A DNA stretch of 64,000 bases from BPJU01 sp964425225 (GTDB taxonomy: Bacteria; Planctomycetota; Planctomycetia; Pirellulales; Pirellulaceae): assembly GCA_964425225.1 (NCBI GenBank), contig CAYRMD010000008.1:22365-86364 (forward strand), in the 5' to 3' direction. The position numbers and the translations under genes were made by a program. Below, piece by piece: positions 55,750 to 64,000 of this stretch. The stretch's first letter is position 1, and each line of letters starts with the position of its first letter. A model generated the notes under the pieces. It had not been told where the DNA came from. It ran no database searches and saw nothing but the letters and a program-made list of their open reading frames with translations.

Positions 55750-56044
55750 AAATCACTCCCCGGCCAATCCAAAGGTTTCGTCTCCAGCGGCCTCGTTGGT
55801 GCGACTCTTGTTGCCGCGATTCGCCACGCTAAGCTTCCGTTGCAAAAGGCTGCTACCTGCGCAAGATATAGCACGCGCTTCAACGCATGGGGGACCGTTC
55901 TAAGTGGTGCACCTTGTGACCCAATCGGGTAGAGGTTAGAACGTAGATAACGGTTTTGCTTCCAGGCGTCAAGCCAACGGAGGCAGCGTATTCGGGTTTT
56001 TCCTGATTGCTCGAGATAACGATCGCCAAAGCAAAGAAAGCGAG

Positions 56045-57262
56045 TTGCCGATTGTGCGGATTGCAATATTGGGAACAGGGCGTGTCGGTCGTACCTTAGG
56101 AAGGCGGTGGATCGAGGTCGGCCACGACGTCATATTTGGCAGCCGAAATCCACGGGTGGCTGAGTCGCACGAATGGACGCGGGAGGCTGGACCACCGGTG
56201 CTGTCGCACCATGAAGCGCTCGAACAGGGTGAGGTGGCTGTTTTGGCAGTGCCGTATCAAGCGGCTTTGGAGATTGCTGAGTGTTATAAGAATCTGTTAT
56301 CTGGCCAAGTAGTCATCGATTGTACGAATCCTCTTAACGAGGATTTCTCGGGTCTGGAAGTAGGATTCTCCACTTCGGCAGCCGAACAAATTGCGGCGCG
56401 CGCTCCTGAGGCTCGATTAGTCAAAGCTTTCAACACCGTCAGTGCCGCCACCATGGCAGATCCGATTTATGACGGCCAGCCCGCAGCGCTTTTGTATTGT
56501 GGGAATGATTTCGAGGCGAAGCGGTGTGTGGGTCACTTGGCTCAGGAACTTGGATTTGCTCCTGTTGATGCGGGGCCGTTAGTCAATGCTCGATTGCTAG
56601 AACCGGTGGCAATGTTGGCCATTTATTTATCCTGCCACGGCTGGGGATCCGGTTGTACATGGGGTCTTTTGACTCGAAAAGGCGCTCCCTCCAGTGCTTC
56701 GCAAGTTAGCGCATCTTGCGACACGACTACGGCACAGGGTGGACCCACCGGGCAAGTGCTCGACGAAAGCGCCCGGTTACCAAGCGGTTCGCCGGCCTAC
56801 CAGCCGTGGTTCGAAGCAGGATATCGCTGCGTCGTACAACTTCCCGTGCAGTGGGGCGACCAGGATGCGATGCGGCATGTGAACAATACGGTCCCCTTAC
56901 GGTGGATTGAATCGGCGAGGATTGCCTACTTGGAGCAGTCCGGGGCCGGCGCACGGTTGCTCGATTGCGGTCTTGAGCCGATTCTGGCGTCCTTGCAGTG
57001 CGATTACCGCCGGCAGATCCATTACCCCGATCGGATTTGGGTGGGAGCCAAAGTCGTGGCGTTGGGGAAATCCAGCATGCGGATGCAGCATGCAGTTTGG
57101 AGCGAACGACAACAGGCGTTGGTTGTCGAGGGGTGTTCGGTGTTAGTGATCTTCGACTACCGCGCCCAACGGCCCTGCCCTATTCCGCCGCATATTCGCC
57201 GCCTTTTGGAAGAGTTCGAAGGCCAATCTTTACAGAATCACCGTGCTGAGTCGAAAAGTTAG
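56045..57262 (+). CDS. F420/NADP oxidoreductase-like domain fused to a hotdog-fold thioesterase
   Basis: A 405-aa two-domain protein. Residues 1-205 match NADPH:F420 oxidoreductase/NpdG-like Rossmann proteins (IAILGTGRVGRTLGRRWIEV, FGSRNP, VIDCTNPL, VKAFNTVSA). After a ~40-residue Ser/Thr/Gly-rich linker, residues ~255-400 form a 4HBT-type hotdog domain: VVQLPVQWGDQDAMRHVNNT is the signature of acyl-CoA thioesterases (Asp in WGDQDAMRHVNN is the catalytic-type residue). The frame is uninterrupted. TTG 56045 is the assigned start; GTG 56054 is possible and SD support is weak. Its stop overlaps the convergent pseudouridine synthase stop. The joint function is unknown. Confidence 0.8.
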   Translation: MPIVRIAILGTGRVGRTLGRRWIEVGHDVIFGSRNPRVAESHEWTREAGPPVLSHHEALEQGEVAVLAVPYQAALEIAECYKNLLSGQVVIDCTNPLNEDFSGLEVGFSTSAAEQIAARAPEARLVKAFNTVSAATMADPIYDGQPAALLYCGNDFEAKRCVGHLAQELGFAPVDAGPLVNARLLEPVAMLAIYLSCHGWGSGCTWGLLTRKGAPSSASQVSASCDTTTAQGGPTGQVLDESARLPSGSPAYQPWFEAGYRCVVQLPVQWGDQDAMRHVNNTVPLRWIESARIAYLEQSGAGARLLDCGLEPILASLQCDYRRQIHYPDRIWVGAKVVALGKSSMRMQHAVWSERQQALVVEGCSVLVIFDYRAQRPCPIPPHIRRLLEEFEGQSLQNHRAESKS

Positions 57263-58266
57263 TTATTCAGTTCCGTGCCGGGTTGGGGATCGGCTGGCTG
57301 GCTACCATATTTGCGGCGCAAGCGTCGGAGGAACTGCTTGAGGTCTTTGGGCCAATCGACACGGAACTCTAACCATTCGCCGGTTACCGGGTGATGAAAG
57401 CCGAGCTCCGTAGCGTGCAGGGCTAGCCGCGGAGCACCACTGGTATCCGTCAATATTGGGCCGCGCCACGGGCGGTTGTATGTTTTTTCACCACAGATGC
57501 GGTGTCCTGCCTCCGACAGGTGGATACGAATCTGGTGAGTTCGACCGGTTTCCAATCGGCACTCAACGACACTATAGGGGCCAACGTACTCGAGCACTTT
57601 AACATGGGTGATGGCGCGGCGCCCTGTTCCTGGCTTACGTGCTGTCCCGCGGCGCCCGTCGCCTCGATCACGCACCAAGTACGTGTCAATCGTGCAATTC
57701 TGTGCCTTTCCATGAACGATGGCTCGATAGACGCGATGGATGGTGTGTGCACGGAAGTGACCTGCCAGGTGCTGCTCGGCAGCATGGGTTCGGGCGAACA
57801 CCATCAGGCCACCCGTGTCGCGGTCCAGTCGATGGACGGCAAACACCGGTGGCCAGCCTCGATAATGCTTTAGGTGCGGATCGAGCCGCTTGAGAATTCG
57901 CGGCAGCAGCTCGTGGACACTCGGCTGAAACTGCACCCGTCTGCCGGACAGCTCATCGGCGTGGCGCGTGGAATTGATCCCTGACGGTTTGATAATCACG
58001 CACAGATGCGCATCCCAGTACTCGACCAGAATATCATCAGGACCGGGTGGTTTCGGAACCGGAGCGTCTAAGATCTTGACGACGTCGTGCGAGCGCAATC
58101 GGCGTGTTTCCTCTTCGCACACATTCCCGCTTACCAGTACCCGCCGGTTCCGAATAAGCTGGCGGATTTTGCTCCACGGGCGATCTGGAAGCCAGCATCG
58201 TAATGCCGCGGCCAGAGTGTGCTTAGCCTGTTGTGGGCCAACGTGAAAGACTTGTCCTTTTCGCAT
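57259..58266 (-). CDS. RluA-family pseudouridine synthase
   Basis: A 335-aa RNA-modifying enzyme. It has an N-terminal S4-like region (SKIRQLIRNRRVLVSGNV), then FAVHRLDRDTGGLMVFARTH, with the catalytic Asp in HRLDRDTGG, LETGRTHQIRIHLSEAGHRI and RLALHATELGFHHPVTGEWL, all usual in the RluA/RluD group. It converts specific uridines in 23S rRNA or tRNA. Start ATG 58266 has GAGG seven bases upstream; the longer frame to 58323 begins with an unsupported GTG. Stop codon overlaps that of the convergent fusion gene by four bases. Confidence 0.9.
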   Translation of the reverse strand: MRKGQVFHVGPQQAKHTLAAALRCWLPDRPWSKIRQLIRNRRVLVSGNVCEEETRRLRSHDVVKILDAPVPKPPGPDDILVEYWDAHLCVIIKPSGINSTRHADELSGRRVQFQPSVHELLPRILKRLDPHLKHYRGWPPVFAVHRLDRDTGGLMVFARTHAAEQHLAGHFRAHTIHRVYRAIVHGKAQNCTIDTYLVRDRGDGRRGTARKPGTGRRAITHVKVLEYVGPYSVVECRLETGRTHQIRIHLSEAGHRICGEKTYNRPWRGPILTDTSGAPRLALHATELGFHHPVTGEWLEFRVDWPKDLKQFLRRLRRKYGSQPADPQPGTELNN

Positions 58267-58383
58267 CCAGTTGCCTCGATACCCGTTGTGGCTTTGTAGT
58301 CCGTCGACCTGGAGTGCTCCCACCGTAAGGCACTCTCGGGTATGGTAACATCGATGACGATCCCGAGCGCGTGGTCTTGCGCC

Positions 58384-60375
58384 CTATTCCTGGGGGCCTC
58401 GATAGGGTGATGGCCACACCCAACCTAAAAGCGGCTTATGGTCTTCGGAGGCTCGTCCCACACGCAGCCGCGGGCGACCTTCGGCATCTCGTTCCGCAAA
58501 GAGCGGCACAAGCCCTGGCCTTCGCGACGTATTGGGCAAAATATAGCCCACCGTTTCTTCGTCGGTGGCCGGCTGCGCCGCGACTCGGTAGCCGCGCTCC
58601 GGGTGCCACGTAAGGGCCACAGCGTTGGCGATAGGCCGGTCCCATGCAAAAAACTCGATTTGCTGAAAGTCCTCGAATTTCGGAGCTCCGACTAATTGTT
58701 CACCATGCCGTGCGAGCCAGACATGTGGGGGCCTCTCCGGGGCTTTTGCCGCATAGTAAGCCACCGGAATAGCTACTCGGGGGTCATCTAACTCCAGGCA
58801 GTACATCAGTTGATTGTAATCATACCAGGGCTTCATGTCGGGGTTACCGGAGAAACTGTGCGAATAGGTGCCCTCAAAAAAGATTCTGCGGCCCCCTTCC
58901 TGGTCAAAATAGGGATGCAACTTCGGGTTGTAAAAACTGTAGCGGCGATGCTCCGCCACCTTCACCGCGTAGCACCAGGGACCCCAGGGTGCGTCAGCCT
59001 CGGCGTACCACACTTCACCCAAAAGCGAACTGCCCCCGAATCGATTAAAAATGCAGATCCATCGCTGCCGATAGCCGTTCCATGCCAGACTGCCGCGATG
59101 CATGGTTATCGGTTGAAGGCTGTCGCGGTCGCGAAGCGCAACGAGCAACTCATGTTGAGCCACACGCCCCGCCTTCACTAATCGGTCGGTGACTTCTGCT
59201 CGCAGTGGGCCTGCCCCGGTACGCCATTGATACCGAATGCTGCCGTCAGGATAGCGGTCCACTTCTGGGAGCGAAGCATCACGGTCCGATGGAGCTGGGG
59301 CCTGCGTCAGGCATGTGTAGGATTCGTAACTGGTTAAGTCGGCGAATGCGTCAATCCGAGCCGGACAACGGGTACAGCCCAAGGGGTCCGTAAAGTAAAC
59401 GTGCCGCTCGTCGCCCGTGCTCGCTTGGATCGGATGGCCCGTCGGATAAACGTGCGACTTATCGGGAAAGACCACGAACGGCGTGAATTGCTGCGATTGG
59501 TCATCCCACCAGCACAGTCCATGCCGATACACTTCCATGGGCGGCTTGACTTTTACGTACGCGGCCAACAGAGTTTCTTTTTGGTCTTGATCCGGCAGCA
59601 CGACGAGCGAATCGATCCATGTGGGGCCCTCGCCAGGCATATGTGCCGTTTCTTTCGCGAATTCCTGGTCTGGGTGAACGAAGTATTGCAAATCGACGCC
59701 GATGCGCGGATCCAATCCTCCGTCGGATGGAAGGAGGCTGGTGGCGCCAGGTACATGAAAATTCCCCAACGGATACTCGACGCGGTTAGTGTCACCCCAA
59801 AACCAATACAAGCGTCCCTGGTATAATGCATTCACGACACTGTCCGACCCAACAACGCCGGCATTTAACAATGGATGTCGAATGGGTACGGGGAGGTTAG
59901 CCAGGACACTATCGCGGTATATGCCGGCTCCCGTAACACGATACAGTCGCTGCGCGGGGATCGTGCGGTGCAGGTGGATGGTGGCCGAGTCACCTGGGCG
60001 CACTTCCAATCCACAGCCCCTAAAACCAAACCCGTCGGGGGGAACTTCATAGCCATCGCTTTCGACATAAAAAAACACTCGCCGGTTCATCCACCCGGGT
60101 TCGAAGAAAGCGACGATACCCTGGCTATCGGTCCAATAACGTGCGCCGGCTGTTGTACGCAGCTCAACCAACGGCACACCACGCTTGGTAGCCTCATCGA
60201 CTACGCGGATCACGAACGGGCGCTCGGCACGCACTGCATCCCCAATTCCGCACAGGAGAACCATGGCGCTGAGCGCCGCTGCGCGTAAGAAAGAATCGAG
60301 TACCACGGCGCGCACCTTACTAAAGTATCGAGTCGATTCAGAGTCCACCGAAGTCGGTTTCTCAGGGCGCTTCAC
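58384..60375 (-). CDS. Exported beta-propeller-like protein, unknown function
   Basis: A 663-aa protein. Hydrophobic residues ~25-50 form a signal peptide after a long basic N-region, then a carboxypeptidase-regulatory-like beta domain (~50-130: VVDEATKRGVPLVELRTTAG). The remainder is beta-rich with aromatic, Asp-rich repeats reminiscent of glycosidase-type five-bladed propellers (LYWFWGDTNRVEYPLGNFHV, YFTDPLGCTRCPARIDAF, GSLAWNGYRQRWICIFNRFG, PWCYAVKVAEHRRYSFYNPK). No family was identified. Start is GTG 60375, overlapping the sialate esterase stop as GTGA, so both are co-translated. A carbohydrate-related role follows from this neighbour only. Confidence 0.6.
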   Translation of the reverse strand: MKRPEKPTSVDSESTRYFSKVRAVVLDSFLRAAALSAMVLLCGIGDAVRAERPFVIRVVDEATKRGVPLVELRTTAGARYWTDSQGIVAFFEPGWMNRRVFFYVESDGYEVPPDGFGFRGCGLEVRPGDSATIHLHRTIPAQRLYRVTGAGIYRDSVLANLPVPIRHPLLNAGVVGSDSVVNALYQGRLYWFWGDTNRVEYPLGNFHVPGATSLLPSDGGLDPRIGVDLQYFVHPDQEFAKETAHMPGEGPTWIDSLVVLPDQDQKETLLAAYVKVKPPMEVYRHGLCWWDDQSQQFTPFVVFPDKSHVYPTGHPIQASTGDERHVYFTDPLGCTRCPARIDAFADLTSYESYTCLTQAPAPSDRDASLPEVDRYPDGSIRYQWRTGAGPLRAEVTDRLVKAGRVAQHELLVALRDRDSLQPITMHRGSLAWNGYRQRWICIFNRFGGSSLLGEVWYAEADAPWGPWCYAVKVAEHRRYSFYNPKLHPYFDQEGGRRIFFEGTYSHSFSGNPDMKPWYDYNQLMYCLELDDPRVAIPVAYYAAKAPERPPHVWLARHGEQLVGAPKFEDFQQIEFFAWDRPIANAVALTWHPERGYRVAAQPATDEETVGYILPNTSRRPGLVPLFAERDAEGRPRLRVGRASEDHKPLLGWVWPSPYRGPQE

Positions 60376-61946
60376 TTAGCCTCGGCAGTTACCCCTGGCC
60401 AATCGTCCGTACGAAACGGCGTCACGGGTAGTCCGGCACTCGAATATAAATTGCACACGGGATTATCCGCCCACGCATAGCGAACTGCTACTGGTTCCGG
60501 AACCTGATCACTCCAGACTTCGACCTGATTTCGGTTTTGACCGACGATCTTGGCTTGCGCCCAAACCCATTTGCGATCTTCTCCGGCAATGGCGAAGCCC
60601 CGAACCTCGTTCGTGTCTCGCGTGACCAACCCACGATCGACGTCGCTGAAAGTAATGACGATCTTGTTACCTTGCCGCTCGAAGGATTCCACGCGTGGGG
60701 ATTGATAGACGATCGGCACGTGGTAATCGCGCGCCAGGGCGATCCGAGCGAGCCGCTTAGCTACTTCCAGTTTGTTCTTGGGATGAATATCGTTGCCTTC
60801 TCCCAAATCGATGATAACTGCCTGCCCTGTGTTCGGTAACCGGAGGGTAAGCGTCTGAGCTTCGCGCAATTCGGCCCAGCTACTTTCGGATGGCTCAGCT
60901 TTCTCCGCCATAAAATCCGCTAGCTGCACCCAGTAAAATGAAAAGTCCCCTTGGCCCCACTCTTCGCGCCAACTCTGGATCAACAATGGAAACAGGTGGC
61001 GATATTGATACGCTCGACCGGCGTTGCTCTCGCCTTGGTACCAGATCACCCCGCGGATACCGTACCCAAGAATCGGGCGAAGGCAACCGTTATAAAGATT
61101 GCCGGGCCGGTGTTGGTTAGCCAATTGTGAACGAGGCGGTGCGGGACGTGCCGGTGGGGCAGTCTGTTGTTGCCGAGCCTGTCGGAGTTTGTCATTCCAC
61201 GAGGCAAGCTGCTCCTCGAACTCTGCCATCGGACCGGCTAGATCCGGGCGCGCTTCCAATTCCTGCCAACGTGCCAAAAGTGGAGCATATTGGTCCGGAT
61301 GTGCTTCAAGCAACTCGCGCCGTACCCACGCCTCTGCTGCCGAGCCACCCCAGGAGTTGTCGATCAAGCCGACCGGCACGTCGAGCGTCTTGTGGATCTG
61401 TCGGCCAAAAAAATAACCCACGGCCGAAAAGTCCTCGACGGTCTCAGGTGTGCATACTACCCACTGGGCCTCAAAATCAGTCTGGGGAGTCTGAGTACCG
61501 GTATGCGGGACGGTAAGGAAACGAATCGCCGGATACTTAGCCGCCAGCCGTTCCAAGTCGGGATTGCTCGCCGCACGCACCGACCACTCCATATTGGATT
61601 GACCCGAGCATACCCACACTTCTCCGACGAGAATATCTTCAACCACGATACGGTTCTTACCTTCGATCACCATGCGATGAGGACCGCCGGCCGGTAAGGC
61701 GGAAATGACAACCCGCCACCGGCCCTGATCATCTGCCGTAGTCCGATGAGTTTGATTGGCGATAGCGACCGTCACCGATTCTCCCGGATTAGCCCAACCC
61801 CAGATAGGATTGGCCTGGTCTCGCTGCAATACCATGTGATGCGTAAAAAGGGCTGGCAAACCGACATCCGCACATGCCACAGTCCACCACGCGGAAAGCA
61901 AGCATGCCGTCACTCCATACCAAAACGTTGCAAATCCACGGCGCAT
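60372..61946 (-). CDS. Sialate O-acetylesterase-like exported SGNH esterase
   Basis: A 524-aa protein. Signal peptide ~1-26 (FATFWYGVTACLLSAWWTVA). VWVCSGQSNMEWSVRA contains the SGNH nucleophile Ser, and IIDLGEGNDIHPKNKLEVA holds Asp and His, as in bacterial SASA-type enzymes that remove acetyl groups from sialic acid or xylan. GVIWYQGESNAGR is the block III-type Asn region. Between these there is a ~60-residue variable insert with PPARPAPP. ATG 61946 follows AAAGGAG and GAGG. Start of a two-gene operon with the propeller-like protein. The natural ester is not established; 'sialate' is a family name. Confidence 0.88.
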   Translation of the reverse strand: MRRGFATFWYGVTACLLSAWWTVACADVGLPALFTHHMVLQRDQANPIWGWANPGESVTVAIANQTHRTTADDQGRWRVVISALPAGGPHRMVIEGKNRIVVEDILVGEVWVCSGQSNMEWSVRAASNPDLERLAAKYPAIRFLTVPHTGTQTPQTDFEAQWVVCTPETVEDFSAVGYFFGRQIHKTLDVPVGLIDNSWGGSAAEAWVRRELLEAHPDQYAPLLARWQELEARPDLAGPMAEFEEQLASWNDKLRQARQQQTAPPARPAPPRSQLANQHRPGNLYNGCLRPILGYGIRGVIWYQGESNAGRAYQYRHLFPLLIQSWREEWGQGDFSFYWVQLADFMAEKAEPSESSWAELREAQTLTLRLPNTGQAVIIDLGEGNDIHPKNKLEVAKRLARIALARDYHVPIVYQSPRVESFERQGNKIVITFSDVDRGLVTRDTNEVRGFAIAGEDRKWVWAQAKIVGQNRNQVEVWSDQVPEPVAVRYAWADNPVCNLYSSAGLPVTPFRTDDWPGVTAEAK

Positions 61947-62185
61947 GGAACCTCAGCTCCTTTTTCAAGCAGGTAGTACGGACAAACTCGGTTCCAGTAT
62001 AGCAGATTCTATGCGGCGGACAGGGTGGCTGCGATTGGCCTTGCGGCCGAAGGTACCTGGTGATTATGGGCCAATGGATTGACGAGCAGCGAAACGCAAT
62101 CGAGGCAATCCGCTGAAAGCGGAAGATCGGTTACGAGAGCACCGGCAGACCGGCGGTAAGTCGCCGCCCGAAGGGCCACCGTTTT

Positions 62186-63244
62186 TCAAAGTTCCGGCTC
62201 GACATGGCATTCCACACGCCGGTTCATTTCTCCGGCCTGATAAATAAGATCCAAGAGTTGCAGCGTCACTCCCATGGACCTTGCCGTATTGCGGCACAGC
62301 CTGCGCTGGGAAATGGCATCGAGCCAGTCACGGACCAACTTAACGCCACGGTAACCGCCGTATCCGGAAGTCGAATCCCCCGGAAGTCGAAAGGTTTCTT
62401 CCATGGCATACCAATGAGGTTGCGGGCCGTGGATCTCCAGCAGTCCACTACCTGCAAGTGGTTTCCAGTGGACCCACCGTTCGGTACCGCGTAACGTCCA
62501 ATGAGCTTCACCGGCCCACCGTGGCAACCAATAACCGCCGATGAGTGACACGAGAGCGCCGTTCTTAAGGTCCAAAAGAACTGCACCGCCATCTTCCACA
62601 TCGACCTCAGCAGCGCCGAAAACATCCAATCGAGCCGTGACACCAACGACCGGCTCTGCCACCAGATACGTCAAAAGATCCAGGTAGTGACAACCCAACC
62701 AATGGAAGAAACCGCCTCCGCACAGCTCTCGACTAAAAAGATAGTGGTCAGCACCTCGGCGCCGAATATCACTGGTTACATACAGCATTTCTACGCTGAT
62801 GAGACGGCCGAACCGGCGCTTGTCGATCATCGTTCGGAGCCGCTCGGCTGCTTCGTCGTAACGCCACATATACCCGCTTTGAAAGGCGATTTGATGTCGC
62901 TCGACTAGGTCAATTACCGGCAGCCATTCTTGGGCCGTTCTCCCACCGGGTTTTTCTACTAATAGGTGTTTTCCAGCGCTTGCCAAAGCAGCAGCAGCAC
63001 GGGGAGTATCCCGATTCGATAAGCAGACCACCGCAGCATCGAACTTGCCCCACTCGATCAACTCATCGACTGTCTCGAATAACGGCAGCTTCGCAAACCG
63101 CTCTTCCAGACTGCACGTCGCGCCCTCTAGCCCTGGCAGCACCGCCACCAGTTCGACCTGGTCTTCGAAATGGCGGAGTAATTCTCGCCAGGCAGCGCCG
63201 TGAGGATGGTCGATTCCCAAAAAAGCCAGTGCTACTTTTGCCAT
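62186..63244 (-). CDS. Gfo/Idh/MocA-family oxidoreductase
   Basis: A 352-aa NAD(P)-dependent sugar-type dehydrogenase. The Rossmann start reads ALAFLGIDHPHGAAWREL, atypical versus GxGxxG since GIDHPHG stands in its place. EKPGGRTAQEW holds the conserved EKP, and GCHYLDLLTYL has the His used as a base in many members. Family members oxidise or epimerise sugars and inositols. ATG 63244 opens directly at the Rossmann strand; the frame continues to 63295 without a better SD. It lies upstream of the sialate esterase on the same strand, 239 nt away. Substrate unknown. Confidence 0.82.
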   Translation of the reverse strand: MAKVALAFLGIDHPHGAAWRELLRHFEDQVELVAVLPGLEGATCSLEERFAKLPLFETVDELIEWGKFDAAVVCLSNRDTPRAAAALASAGKHLLVEKPGGRTAQEWLPVIDLVERHQIAFQSGYMWRYDEAAERLRTMIDKRRFGRLISVEMLYVTSDIRRRGADHYLFSRELCGGGFFHWLGCHYLDLLTYLVAEPVVGVTARLDVFGAAEVDVEDGGAVLLDLKNGALVSLIGGYWLPRWAGEAHWTLRGTERWVHWKPLAGSGLLEIHGPQPHWYAMEETFRLPGDSTSGYGGYRGVKLVRDWLDAISQRRLCRNTARSMGVTLQLLDLIYQAGEMNRRVECHVEPEL

Positions 63245-63400
63245 GATGGTGCCACAGTCGCATGAAACCCATCGTTCCATCGTAAGGATACTCATCCATC
63301 ACCAACTAACTTGCATCGTAATTCGAGCTAACGCGTCCTACTACCGTCGATACACCGCTTCGTTCAGAAGTCATCGATCGGCAACGACTCGAATGCGATT

Positions 63401-63420
63401 AGAACACCGCAGAGACACAG
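63401..63420 (+). repeat. CGCAGAGACACAG dispersed repeat
   Basis: ACCGCAGAGACACAG, similar to the unit at 10806 (ACCACAGAGACACGG). Possibly one arm with the unit at 63530. Confidence 0.4.
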
Positions 63421-63529
63421 ACGACCTGAAGGAACGGGAAGCCCCGCAGCGAACGTATCGCCAGCAAACGACGACGCCATCGAACGAACATTCCGAAGGG
63501 CAATCGGGTAAGCTAAGTTTCCGTAAATC

Positions 63530-63558
63530 CCTTTGCGCCCCTGCGCCTTTGCGTTGAA
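63530..63558 (-). repeat. CGCAAAGG-type dispersed repeat
   Basis: Three units of the reverse complement, CTTTGCGCCCCTGCGCCTTT followed by GCGTTGAAT, directly adjoining the 22-nt hairpin at 63567. Confidence 0.5.
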
Positions 63559-63566
63559 TTGAATAG

Positions 63567-63588
63567 GCCGCTCCCTAACGGTCGCGGC
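63567..63588 (-). repeat. 22-nt hairpin repeat, copy 2 (GTTA loop)
   Basis: On the minus strand reads GCCGC-GA-CC-GTTA-GG-GA-GCGGC; identical to copy 1 except for the third loop base. Confidence 0.6.
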
Positions 63589-63844
63589 TCTGCTGGGCCC
63601 TCGCTCGACGCAGCGCCTTTGTCAAGAAACACACCCGCATCGGCTCACACTGGATCCAGCCGAAAAAGCATACCTACGCCGGACTCGGCACATGACGGAA
63701 CCATGTCGTCTACCATTAAGACAGATATCTCGTCTCCATTCCTGTCGCGGAAAACAGGTAAGCTTCTGCCAAGACCTGCCTCTTACAGCAAGACTCCACC
63801 TACAACCAAGATACACAGACACACACCGCAACGCGTTTGCGCCC

Positions 63845-63873
63845 TTGTATCTGTCAACGTTGCCGGCTATAAT
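63845..63873 (+). promoter_or_regulatory. Putative sigma-70-type promoter
   Basis: TATAAT at 63868-63873, perfect -10 consensus, with TTGTAT 17 bp upstream (63845-63850) as a weak -35. It points toward the window end, so the target gene is not visible. Confidence 0.35.
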
Positions 63874-63905
63874 TTTTCTCGCCCGGCTAGGAACGCTTAT
63901 TGAAA

Positions 63906-63925
63906 AAAAGGCGCTTAGGCGCCAG
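63906..63925 (+). repeat. AGGCGCTTAGGCGCC dispersed repeat
   Basis: AAAGGCGCTTAGGCGCC, self-complementary in part (GGCGCTTAGGCGCC), related to the copy at 31885 (AAGGCGCTTAGGCGCA). Confidence 0.45.
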
Positions 63926-64000
63926 AGCAGCTTTTTTCACGGGAACATTAAGGAACGTCTGATCAACTGGCGGTAAACGAGCGTATTGGCTCGATGGATA

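Larger units (their letters stand above)
63245..64000. other. Gene-free end of window with repeats and a promoter-like site
   Basis: About 755 nt. It includes CGCAAAGG-type units (63401, 63530, 63906), the second GNRA-loop hairpin copy (63567-63588) and a TATAAT box at 63868. No coding region was accepted; any gene it serves lies beyond the edge. Confidence 0.4.

Noticed and set aside
44541..56004. Shared 17-mer GTATTCGGGTTTTTCCT at 44541 and 55988
   Set aside because: One 17-base match is near chance expectation in a 64-kb window, and the flanks do not extend it.
1..64000. tRNA, rRNA, CRISPR, prophage or insertion sequence
   Set aside because: No tRNA cloverleaf, repeat-spacer array, integrase or transposase signature was seen by eye in the gaps.

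Overview
The window reads as chromosomal DNA of a planctomycete, probably of the Pirellulales type. The basis is gene content: two very large secreted proteins that join a PVC-type dehydrogenase beta-propeller to HEAT-like repeats and a C-terminal CxxCH heme domain; a DUF1598 protein; a ceramidase-like protein; a sialate O-acetylesterase; Tat-exported proteins; an RNase HII-like protein of a diverged type; and a small lipoprotein that looks like a planctomycete family. DNA is moderately GC-rich, GTG and TTG starts are common, and Shine-Dalgarno (SD) sites often decide the start. No rRNA, tRNA, CRISPR array, prophage or intact insertion sequence was seen. The genus cannot be fixed from this sequence alone.

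Layout. 1-5.2 kb: tail of a family 9 glycosyltransferase, a NUDIX hydrolase, FabI, a GAF/AAA+/Fis activator and an exported SGNH hydrolase. 5.2-8.5 kb: a minus-strand operon of MoxR ATPase, a large unrecognised protein and a TerB-like protein. 8.9-16.7 kb: a polytopic membrane protein, acetyl-CoA synthetase, Tmk-HolB and DUF1598. 16.9-24.8 kb: a solitary DNA methyltransferase, then a heme-domain dehydrogenase coupled to a glycosyltransferase, a metallophosphoesterase and a ceramidase-like protein. 25-33.6 kb: an MFS transporter with a large loop insert, the 1484-aa ThuA/dehydrogenase/heme protein and a putative outer-membrane barrel. 34-39.2 kb: an exported helical protein, then PhoR, PhoU and PhoB, with an array of 11-bp direct repeats (Pho-box-like) ahead of phoU. 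39-45 kb: a polyprenyl-phosphate glycosyltransferase, an AcpS-like protein lacking its catalytic residues, TrpS, PyrD, a lipoprotein and HU. 45.5-48.6 kb: the classic rpsB-tsf-pyrH-frr cluster. 49.4-63.3 kb: a Tat-exported protein, the RNase HII-like protein, a two-domain GGDEF protein, NhaA, an F420/NADP oxidoreductase-thioesterase fusion, an RluA-type pseudouridine synthase, a sialate esterase operon and a Gfo/Idh/MocA oxidoreductase.

The large secreted dehydrogenase/heme proteins, SGNH hydrolases, sialate esterase, ceramidase-like protein and Gfo/Idh oxidoreductase fit a saprophyte that degrades complex glycans or lipids. Housekeeping genes (fabI, acs, tmk, holB, trpS, pyrD, rpsB cluster) are scattered among them.

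Most worth pursuing: the MoxR/unknown/TerB operon, the AcpS-like pseudoenzyme, the oxidoreductase-thioesterase fusion, the GGDEF protein whose active domain lacks an I-site while its degenerate domain keeps one, the Pho-box array, and two families of intergenic repeats (CGCAAAGGCGC units, and a 22-nt hairpin with a GNRA-type loop).
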